Shown here piece by piece: positions 31,318 through 38,192 of a stretch of 38,192 nt of DNA (positions are counted from its first letter, which is position 1; every line of letters starts with the position of its first letter). The position numbers were made by a program, and so were the translations under genes. This DNA is from an uncultured Collinsella sp. (GTDB lineage Bacteria > Actinomycetota > Coriobacteriia > Coriobacteriales > Coriobacteriaceae), in contig CAUCQW010000021.1 of assembly GCA_958445065.1 (NCBI GenBank), positions 1-38,192 on the forward strand, given 5' to 3'. Under the pieces are notes generated by a model. That model did not search any database. It was not told the DNA's origin and worked only from the letters and a program-made list of their open reading frames with translations.

Positions 31318-34300
31318 CTAGAAGTTGTAGGAGACTACTTGAGGTTCGGCGGGTTCGACGAAGATGGCTGGATTCGCCTGCTCCACGCGAACGAACTTGA
31401 CCGTCACCGTCTCAAAGCCCGCCTTGTGCAACACGTCGGCGTAAACGCGCGCCTGCAGGGCGTGCTTCTCGAGCAGCTGGTCCGGCGTCTCGTCCGGCGT
31501 GCCGCCCGTCTTGTAATCGATGACCAGTGCGCGTGACGGATCGGCCGGGTCGGTCGCCAAAGCGTCGATGGCGCCTTCGGCATATGCACCGTAGCGGGCG
31601 ATGTCCTCGTCCTCGCAGCCCAGCGAGAAGAACGGCACCTCGGCGCGAACGCACGGCCACGCGAACAGCTCGGCACGAACCGACGACTTGAGCCAGCGCT
31701 CCAGAGCGACATCGAAGCGCTCGCGCTGTTCTGGCGTCAGGTGCCACAGGCGAGCCAGGGCGTCGGCACGCTCAGCGGGCAGCGCATCGGCACCCATCTC
31801 GATGAGCCACTGGCAGGCGGCGTGGAAGGCCGAGCCCAGCGCCATGGGATTGCCGGCGGGCTCGACAGCGGCCACGTCTGCATCCGTCATCTCCGAGCCA
31901 TCCGACTCTGCATCATCGCCGGACTCGTCCATGGGAACACGAGCCTCGGCGGCACGGTCTTCCGTCTCGGCATGGAGTGCCGCGGCGATTGACGAGTAGC
32001 TATACGAGTCACGCGCCGGGAACGGACAGATGCCCATGCGCACGCCCACTGCCTGGGGATACACAAGCTCAAACGAATCGGGCTTGGGGTCAGCAGGACC
32101 GGGCACAGTTGAGTGCGCAGCACTATCGGCGACATCGACATCGCCGCGAACAAGCCTGCTCTCGGCATCCAGTGAAGCGTTGGCTTCAAACGCCTGCTCG
32201 CCAAAGGTAAAGCCCGCGAGCGAAATGAGCTCGTAGTCGCCCGGCTGGGAGTTATCGAACACCAGGCGGTCGGCATCGAGCTGCGGCATGTCCAGAGCGT
32301 CGGTCGGCAAAATACGGCGCAGCACGTCGTAGGTCAGATCGGTCTCGACGTCGAAGGTCGGCACCGTCACCTTGCCACGGCTCACGCCGGCATCCATCGC
32401 CAAGATCACCAGCTCGCGCGCACGCGTCATGGCAACATAGAGCAAGCGGGCCCGCTCCTCGAGCGAAAGCCGCAGATCATCGTTGCGCAGGCGGGCAAAT
32501 GCCTCGGCGGGAGAATCCGTCGCGCAGACGTCCTCCATGAGCTCCGGCGGCAGCCACAGCGACGTGCCCTTGCCCTTAAACGCATGCTCAAACTGCTTTT
32601 TGACGTCGTCGCCCTTCACAAAGGTTCCGTCGGCGAGCTTAACGCCGTCGAAGCGTGCCGGCAGTGCCACGACCTGCGCTCCGCCATCGACGCGACCCAT
32701 CTGTGCCGCACCCGAGGACTTACGCACGCCAAAGCACTCGGCGACCGCCACGACCGGATATTCCAGACCCTTGGAGGCATGCACCGTCATGATGCGTACC
32801 GCGCCGTCACCCTCCTCGTTGAGCGCGCCCGGGGCCTCCTTGCCCGCCAAGAAGCGGTCGAAGGCCAGCGCGATGGAACGCGGCGAGTTGCCGAACTCGG
32901 CCTCAGCCTCAGCCACGGCGTCGAGCGCCTTGAGCACGTTGGCGGCAATGGCCTTGCCCTCGGGGCCGCGCTGCGCCAGGCGCACAAACCAGCCGGAGGC
33001 GTTGACCACGTCGCGCGCGATGGCGGCGAACGAATCGCGGCCCGCGCGACGAAGCGCATACCGCAGCACCTCGCGGGCGCGCTTCACAAGCGGCAAGTCT
33101 TGCAAACCCGGCACGTCGGAATCGCTCATGATGCCCATGTCGATATTCCGGCGCGAGGTCTCCCCTGTCTCGCTATCGAGCTTGGTCGCCAGCGCCAGGA
33201 ACTCCTGAGCGCCGAGCGCAAACATCGGCGAGGCGAGCAGCGGCATAAGGCCCCGCGCCGTATCGGCCGGATTGGCGAGCGCACAAACCAGGGCGCGCAC
33301 CGTCTGCACCTCGGCTGCTTGGGCAAAGACCGAGCCGCCCGCGATGACGCAGTCGAGCCCCTGATCGCGGAAGGCCTGGGCGTAGACGTCGGCGTTGGTC
33401 ATGCGGCCCAGCAGCAGCACCATGCCGCCCTGGGGCTGGCCCGCTTTAACAAGCGCTTGGAACCGCTCCGCAATCGCACGGGCTTTCGCCTGCGTTCGTT
33501 CCTGGGTGCTGCCGCCGGCAACGAGCAGCGCCTGGCGGCGCGAAGCCTTTGCCTTGAGCTTGTCCTCGCGATCGTCACTCGGCTCAAGATCCAAGAACCC
33601 CTGCATCAAACCACCGGTATCGCCGTCGAAGACGCGTGCCACGTAACGCAGTACCTCGTCGTGGCTGCGGAAGTTGCGCACGAGTTTGACGAGTTCGCCG
33701 GCAGGGGCGTCGACCACGGCAGTCGCCTCGGGCGCGGCAGACGAGCCCACCTTGCGCTCCTGACGACGGAACACCTCGACCTCGGCGCCACGGAAGCGAT
33801 AGATGGACTGCTGCGCATCGCCCACGGTGCACAGCGCGCGCTCCCCCGCACCCGTCAGGTAACGGATCAGATCGACCTGCATCTGGTCGGTATCCTGAAA
33901 CTCATCGATCATGACCATCTTAAAGCGGCCCTCGTACGCAGCACGGATGGCAGGGTAATCGCGCAGGGCCTCGTAAGCCATACGCAGCAGGTCGTTATTA
34001 TCGAGGGCGGACTGGGCAGCCTTCAGCGCGCGATACTCGGCCTCCACGGAACGGGCCAGGCCCACCAACGCATCGAGCGCCGGGCCACCACAGGCAAGCA
34101 CGATATTGATAAACGCATCGGCGGCCTCGGCCTTGAGCAGCTCGACCTGCTCCTTGGGGAACGCCTTGCTCGCGCGCGGCATGGTGCACGACATCATGAG
34201 TCGCGCCGCATCGACCATGGTCTTGTCGCTCGCCTCGAACGCGTCGATGGCATCGAGCGCCGCCTGCGCCTTCTCGGTCGCGGCCTTGCTTGCGCCCAGC

Positions 34301-34944
34301 GCCGCGCGATAGGCATCGGCGAGTGCCGAGGTATCGGCCTGCCCGCGCGCCACGCACACGTCGTCCATACCGCCCGGCAACTGGCTCGACAGCTCCAGCA
34401 GGTCGCGCACCAGGCCCTTGATGGTCGTGCCGGTGCCAAAGGAACCGCCCTCGCCCGCCATGGGATACCAGGCATAGAGGGCCTTGAGCGATGCCGCGAG
34501 CTCGGGGGCGGCATCGGGCGCCGTCGCGCGGGCCAACACATGCTCAACAGCCTGGTCCATAAGCTCGTCGGTATCGGTGAGCACCGTGAACTCGGGGTCG
34601 ATGCCCAGCTCCAGCGCATGCGCGCGCAGGATACGCGAGCACATGCCGTGAATGGTCGAGATCCACGCGTCGTCGACGGTCAGTGCTTCCTCGTCCATGC
34701 CCTCGTCGATAAGCGCACGGCGCACGCGGTCACGGATCTCGGCCGCGGCATCTTTGGTAAAGGTAATGGCGAGCACCTGGTCCAGATGCTCGACGAACGG
34801 ACCTGATTCGGGCGAGAGCGCGTAGACGATGCGGCGCGTGAGGGTAAAGGTCTTACCCGAACCGGCGCCCGCCGAGACAAACAGCGGGCGGTCGAGCGTT
34901 TTGACAATCTGCAGCTGTTGCGGCATCAAAGTCGAAAGATCCAT
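31318..34944 (-). CDS. addA: AddA-like helicase-nuclease subunit
   Basis: AddAB (RexAB) processes double-strand breaks for recombination, doing the job of RecBCD. The 1208-residue protein is a UvrD/Rep-type helicase fused to a RecB-type nuclease. Visible motifs are SAGAGSGKTFTLTRRIVYAL (Walker A, Lys31), TFTKDAAAEIRDRVRRAL (Ia), MVMIDEFQDTDQMQVDLIRY (Walker B), GDAQQSIYRFRGAEVEVF, KLVRNFRS, TVHASKGLEYPVVAVAECFG, YVAMTRARELVILAMD and, near the end, VIDYKTGG with LQARVYADVL from the PD-(D/E)XK nuclease. All helicase motifs are intact. ATG 34944 follows the addB stop by three bases, with the ribosome site (GGAGGGACG) inside the end of addB, so the two are translationally coupled. The last residues read QVVSYNF. 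Confidence 0.95.
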   Translation of the reverse strand: MDLSTLMPQQLQIVKTLDRPLFVSAGAGSGKTFTLTRRIVYALSPESGPFVEHLDQVLAITFTKDAAAEIRDRVRRALIDEGMDEEALTVDDAWISTIHGMCSRILRAHALELGIDPEFTVLTDTDELMDQAVEHVLARATAPDAAPELAASLKALYAWYPMAGEGGSFGTGTTIKGLVRDLLELSSQLPGGMDDVCVARGQADTSALADAYRAALGASKAATEKAQAALDAIDAFEASDKTMVDAARLMMSCTMPRASKAFPKEQVELLKAEAADAFINIVLACGGPALDALVGLARSVEAEYRALKAAQSALDNNDLLRMAYEALRDYPAIRAAYEGRFKMVMIDEFQDTDQMQVDLIRYLTGAGERALCTVGDAQQSIYRFRGAEVEVFRRQERKVGSSAAPEATAVVDAPAGELVKLVRNFRSHDEVLRYVARVFDGDTGGLMQGFLDLEPSDDREDKLKAKASRRQALLVAGGSTQERTQAKARAIAERFQALVKAGQPQGGMVLLLGRMTNADVYAQAFRDQGLDCVIAGGSVFAQAAEVQTVRALVCALANPADTARGLMPLLASPMFALGAQEFLALATKLDSETGETSRRNIDMGIMSDSDVPGLQDLPLVKRAREVLRYALRRAGRDSFAAIARDVVNASGWFVRLAQRGPEGKAIAANVLKALDAVAEAEAEFGNSPRSIALAFDRFLAGKEAPGALNEEGDGAVRIMTVHASKGLEYPVVAVAECFGVRKSSGAAQMGRVDGGAQVVALPARFDGVKLADGTFVKGDDVKKQFEHAFKGKGTSLWLPPELMEDVCATDSPAEAFARLRNDDLRLSLEERARLLYVAMTRARELVILAMDAGVSRGKVTVPTFDVETDLTYDVLRRILPTDALDMPQLDADRLVFDNSQPGDYELISLAGFTFGEQAFEANASLDAESRLVRGDVDVADSAAHSTVPGPADPKPDSFELVYPQAVGVRMGICPFPARDSYSYSSIAAALHAETEDRAAEARVPMDESGDDAESDGSEMTDADVAAVEPAGNPMALGSAFHAACQWLIEMGADALPAERADALARLWHLTPEQRERFDVALERWLKSSVRAELFAWPCVRAEVPFFSLGCEDEDIARYGAYAEGAIDALATDPADPSRALVIDYKTGGTPDETPDQLLEKHALQARVYADVLHKAGFETVTVKFVRVEQANPAIFVEPAEPQVVSYNF

Positions 34945-34947
34945 GGT

Positions 34948-37900
34948 CTACACGTCCCTCCTTACAAACGTTCCTTCGTGGTTATACGAGCAGCGCGCAT
35001 GCGCGGCCTGAACCGACGCCGGGTCGACGGCGGCAACGTTGCCCGCCTCGAGCTCGCGCAGGCGCTCGGCGATGCCGGCCTCAACGCGATCGAGCAGGAC
35101 GTCGAAGTCCATGCTGCCACCCTCGCCGGGGAAACCTTTCTTAAGGCCCGGGATGCGGCCGTCGCCGCGCTCTTCCTCGAGCAGCTCGGCGCTCGCGGCA
35201 CCGCGCAACGCCGGCTTGCCGCCCTTGGTCGAAAAGTAGAGCGCCGCGCGGGTGTCCAAATCCAGCGCCCGGCGCATGGCCTGGGCGTAGATAAGCGTTT
35301 GGGTATGTGGTGGCAACCAGCGCGGATCGTCGATGGGCGCCGTGCCCGATTCCTCGTCGCGCACCGTAGGGTCGGCGAGCTTAAACTCCTCAACGCCCGT
35401 GCGATGCTTGTAGTCGATCACCACGGCACGATTCTCGGCGTCCACGTCCACGCGGTCGATGCGCCCGCCAAGCGGCCAACCGGCATACTCGACCTTGAGC
35501 TCGTTGAAGGTGAACTCCAGGTAGCGCGGGGCAAAGGGGGCAAGCGCCTCGGACTCGTAGGCAAGCACGCCCTCCAGCTGGGGCAAAATCTCGGCCACCT
35601 GGCGCTCCTCCACCGGGGAGAGCGGCACGAGCGGGCCCTCCGTGCCGCGCTTGCCAGCGTGCTCGGCCAACGTCTCGTCAAAGACCTCGTGCAGCAGCTC
35701 CTGTGCACGCGGCAGATTCTCGGGCGTCACGCGCTCCATGCCTTCTTGGGGCAGACGGGCATGCAGATGCTCCAGCACGTCGTGGACAAAGTTGCCCTTC
35801 TCCATGTTGCCAAAGCCCGCGTCGATCGACTGGGGCTTGACGCGATACGACACGAACCAGCACAGTGGACAGGTAGAATAGGCCTCGATCTGCGAGGCGG
35901 ACGTCAGACGCGGCACGAGCGGCGCGTTCTCGCCCTCGCCATCGCGACGGCGCAGAACCAGATACGGAATGGCTTCATCGCTCAGGTGCTGAGGGGCTTC
36001 GCAGGTCACGCGCTCGCGCTTGAGGCCTTCACCTGCCGCGGGATCAAAGTCGGCGATGATATCGCCCTCGCCCACGCACGTGGGCTTGGCAGCGCCAGCG
36101 GCCTCGGCACGTGCCCGCAGCTCGGTCCATACGGCTGCCGGGTAGCACTCTCGCGCCTGGCGATCGTGTGTCACGCGGGCAAGCGCGACCGGACCGCTCG
36201 TCGCCTGCATTGCACGGCCAAAGCGCACGCGCAGCAGGGCGGCGGGCTCCAAAGACACGCCGTCGCGGCGCAGCTCGGTCGTCAACGTGGCAAGCGGGCC
36301 CTCTTCGTGCGAAAGCGGATAGCTGTCCAGGTCGACATCGGCAAACAGCACGGCATCGTAGCCGCCAGGACGCAAAACCGACGCATCGGCAAGCGACACG
36401 AAGCGCACTTGCGCCCGTGGCGTGCGATCGACCTCGTAGGTCTCGTAATCGTAAGCGGTGCTGCGCTTGTCCACCTTAGTTCGAACGCCGTCGAGAACCG
36501 GCACGGTCGCGGCCTGCGACACGTCGAGCGCGCGAGCATCGTTCATAAGGATGTCGATGGCATGGCGCAGCAAAGCCGTCTCTGCCTGACGACGGGCCTG
36601 GCCGTCAAGACCGCCTAGAGCGCGATCGGGCAGCGCCTCTGCAACGGCGAGCATGGCCTTGAGCGCCGTCACGGGTTTGTCGCGCCACAGCGCCTGAAAC
36701 ACGTCCGAGACCACGCACGGCACATTCTTAAACCAGTTATCGTCGCTGGCGGCCTTGCGGGCGCCCCTCACCTGGCCCTGCACGCTCTGCAGCAGGCTCT
36801 TGACGCCCGCAGCGGTCTTGCTGCGCGACAGGCGCATGTTCTTGTCGAAGCCGCGGGCGCTCGCGGCGTCGGCACCCGAAAGCGGACTGTAGATCCAGTC
36901 GGTAAGCTCCGGCGCGGGCCACCACTCGGTCTTTGACGCCATGCCCTCATCGGCGGCCTTCATGCGCTCGATCAGGCCGGCAAGCGCCGCAAACTGCCTG
37001 CCCGCGATGGACTGGGAAAACGCCGTGAACTCAGTTGTCTCGGCAGCGATATGACGAGCCGCCAGACGAGAGGCGAGCTCACCGAACAGCTGGGGTGCCC
37101 GGGCAGAAACGGCAAGCACGCGCACGGGGTCGGCAGAGGCGCCGTCGACCTCGGAACCCCGGCACGTTTTTACCAGATCATCAATTGCGTCCGCATAAGC
37201 ATGAGCACGGGCATGGGGGCCAGCGACCTCAATAAAGGCAGGCTGAGCGGCGGTCCCGCAAGCGGCATCAGACGCGCCGACATCCTCCCCTAGCGGCGCG
37301 ATCTCAAACAACACATCGCGGGCATCAAATGCCGCGGCAAGCTCCTCGCGCATCGCCGCCTGTTCGCGGGCAAGCAGCACGACGACCTCTCCCCCATTGT
37401 TCGCCACGGCAGACAGCAGCTCGAGCAGACCGTGCGTAAACGACGTGATACCGCGCACGCATACGGCGCGAGTGCACGCCGGCAGGCTATCGGCCAGGAC
37501 ACTGGTCATAATGTCAGCTGCCTCGCAGGGCTCAACCATATCTCGACGGTCCAAACCGCCCGCGTAGGCGCGCAAAAGCTCGAACACACGAGTCTCGGCA
37601 TCGCTTTTTGGCTCAGGCTGGCAGTTGTCGCCACGGCATCGTTCGGCACCCGTCCCCGCAACGCCCGGCAACACGTCGCGGGCCATGCGCGCGAGCATGC
37701 GCACTGTGCCCTGACTGCGCGAAAGCGGCTGCAGGTCGGCATCGTCGAGACGCGTGACCATGTCCGAGAACAGCATCTGGCGCTGCAGGTTATCCACAAA
37801 GCTGCGGCCATCGCCCATAAGCTCCCACAGCGAGCGGAGCCACGATGTGGGCGTCTTGTAATCGATACCCAGTGAAACCCCGGCTTCTGCCGCATCATGA

Positions 37901-38037
37901 CGGCACAAGTCGAGCTCGGCAAACGAGGGCGCCAACAGAACAGCGCGCCCGTGGCGGGCAACCAGGTCGGCCAGCAGCGCCGCCTCGGCATCGCTCAAAT
38001 CCGTGCCGGCATTGGTGGTATAGATTCGAACAGGCAT
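34948..38037 (-). CDS. addB: AddB-like nuclease subunit lacking half of the Fe-S cysteines
   Basis: The 1029-residue partner of AddA has the usual AddB plan: an inactivated helicase-like N-terminal half without a Walker A motif (MPVRIYTTNAGTDLSDAEAA, AVLLAPSFAELDL) and a C-terminal PD-(D/E)XK nuclease (SASQIEAYSTCPLCWFVSYR, GGRIDRVDVD, RAVVIDYKHRTG). In B. subtilis AddB four cysteines hold a 4Fe-4S cluster: one before the nuclease core and three after it, spaced C-x2-C-x5-C. Here the first is present (STCPLC), but the C-terminal site reads RCSYNHEGTFV, with Asn and Val at the second and third positions. So a normal cluster is unlikely. Start ATG 38037 has GGAGGACC upstream. It is the first gene of addB-addA. 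Confidence 0.9.
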   Translation of the reverse strand: MPVRIYTTNAGTDLSDAEAALLADLVARHGRAVLLAPSFAELDLCRHDAAEAGVSLGIDYKTPTSWLRSLWELMGDGRSFVDNLQRQMLFSDMVTRLDDADLQPLSRSQGTVRMLARMARDVLPGVAGTGAERCRGDNCQPEPKSDAETRVFELLRAYAGGLDRRDMVEPCEAADIMTSVLADSLPACTRAVCVRGITSFTHGLLELLSAVANNGGEVVVLLAREQAAMREELAAAFDARDVLFEIAPLGEDVGASDAACGTAAQPAFIEVAGPHARAHAYADAIDDLVKTCRGSEVDGASADPVRVLAVSARAPQLFGELASRLAARHIAAETTEFTAFSQSIAGRQFAALAGLIERMKAADEGMASKTEWWPAPELTDWIYSPLSGADAASARGFDKNMRLSRSKTAAGVKSLLQSVQGQVRGARKAASDDNWFKNVPCVVSDVFQALWRDKPVTALKAMLAVAEALPDRALGGLDGQARRQAETALLRHAIDILMNDARALDVSQAATVPVLDGVRTKVDKRSTAYDYETYEVDRTPRAQVRFVSLADASVLRPGGYDAVLFADVDLDSYPLSHEEGPLATLTTELRRDGVSLEPAALLRVRFGRAMQATSGPVALARVTHDRQARECYPAAVWTELRARAEAAGAAKPTCVGEGDIIADFDPAAGEGLKRERVTCEAPQHLSDEAIPYLVLRRRDGEGENAPLVPRLTSASQIEAYSTCPLCWFVSYRVKPQSIDAGFGNMEKGNFVHDVLEHLHARLPQEGMERVTPENLPRAQELLHEVFDETLAEHAGKRGTEGPLVPLSPVEERQVAEILPQLEGVLAYESEALAPFAPRYLEFTFNELKVEYAGWPLGGRIDRVDVDAENRAVVIDYKHRTGVEEFKLADPTVRDEESGTAPIDDPRWLPPHTQTLIYAQAMRRALDLDTRAALYFSTKGGKPALRGAASAELLEEERGDGRIPGLKKGFPGEGGSMDFDVLLDRVEAGIAERLRELEAGNVAAVDPASVQAAHARCSYNHEGTFVRRDV

Positions 38038-38192
38038 GGTCCTCCGCTCAAACTGTTCGCAATAATCAATGCATCCATCCTACCCGCCCACGCGGACACA
38101 TTGCCACCACAGCTCCATCTTTTGGTACAAAGCAACCTGGGCTTATAGGACAAAATGTGTGTCCCGATAGAACATCCGTTTCCATCCATTAA
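38038..38192 (-). promoter_or_regulatory. Upstream region of addB
   Basis: This region holds no gene. A TATAAG on the minus strand (38142-38147) could be a -10 box, giving a leader of roughly 100 bases, but no -35 is clear. The inverted repeat GGACA-N7-TGTCC (around 38148-38164) overlaps it. A GAAC-N4-GTT half-match to a LexA box lies at 38170-38180 and is too weak to call. Confidence 0.25.

Noticed and set aside
32584..34806. Open frame of 740 codons on the plus strand opposite addA
   Set aside because: Same mirror effect; addA has all helicase motifs.
34918..36618. Open frame of 566 codons on the plus strand opposite addB
   Set aside because: Antisense to the nuclease half of addB, with Arg/His-rich composition typical of a shadow frame.
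38170..38180. LexA-like GAAC-N4-GTT upstream of addB
   Set aside because: The second half is incomplete (GTTTC) and it lies about 130 bases upstream of the start; chance is likely.

Overview
The window looks like a high-GC actinobacterial chromosome of the class Coriobacteriia, most likely Collinsella or a close relative. This is inferred from codon use, the LANTG-type surface protein and the style of the CRISPR-Cas genes; no database search was possible. Housekeeping genes are GC-rich, while the CRISPR-Cas block (about 4-12.7 kb) is visibly more AT-rich, which suggests horizontal acquisition.

Left part (1-3.9 kb, plus strand): the C-terminal part of a sortase-anchored surface protein with its terminator, a YhcG/DUF1016-type PD-(D/E)XK nuclease, a DraG-like ADP-ribosylglycohydrolase, and a small unknown gene with a good start but a doubtful 3' part.

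Central part (3.7-12.7 kb, nearly all minus strand): a complete type II-A CRISPR-Cas locus. The operon cas9-cas1-cas2-csn2 has overlapping genes and is followed by a 55-nt leader and an array of 15 identical 36-nt repeats with 14 spacers of 29-30 nt. A tracrRNA with a 23/24 anti-repeat, an SpCas9-like bulge, a nexus, two hairpins and a terminator lies on the opposite strand just upstream of cas9. Putative tracrRNA and cas9 promoters overlap within the anti-repeat. Beyond the trailer end, in the same orientation, a string of small unknown genes (two intact ones, one broken membrane peptide, one frameshifted gene and one more intact one) is punctuated by three solitary, degenerate copies of the CRISPR repeat. 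The leader also carries a split, inverted, repeat-like sequence. These two observations are the least expected in the window.

Right part (12.8-38 kb, mostly minus strand): a double zinc-ribbon protein, a cation diffusion facilitator with Mn-type motifs (plus strand), a single-pass membrane protein, formate-tetrahydrofolate ligase (fhs), the ruvC-ruvA-ruvB operon with a LexA-type box, a two-domain NAD+ synthetase homologue that appears to have lost the catalytic residues of both domains, a superoxide reductase, a SWIM/SNF2 helicase, dnaE, and the addB-addA recombination nuclease pair, in which AddB lacks half of its Fe-S cysteines. Several intergenic gaps here hold strong inverted repeats, including a pair of perfect 38-bp arms between dnaE and the SNF2 gene.

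The right-hand part is thus rich in DNA repair and replication genes (ruvCAB, addAB, dnaE, SNF2). The centre is an adaptive immunity island with an unusual downstream tail.
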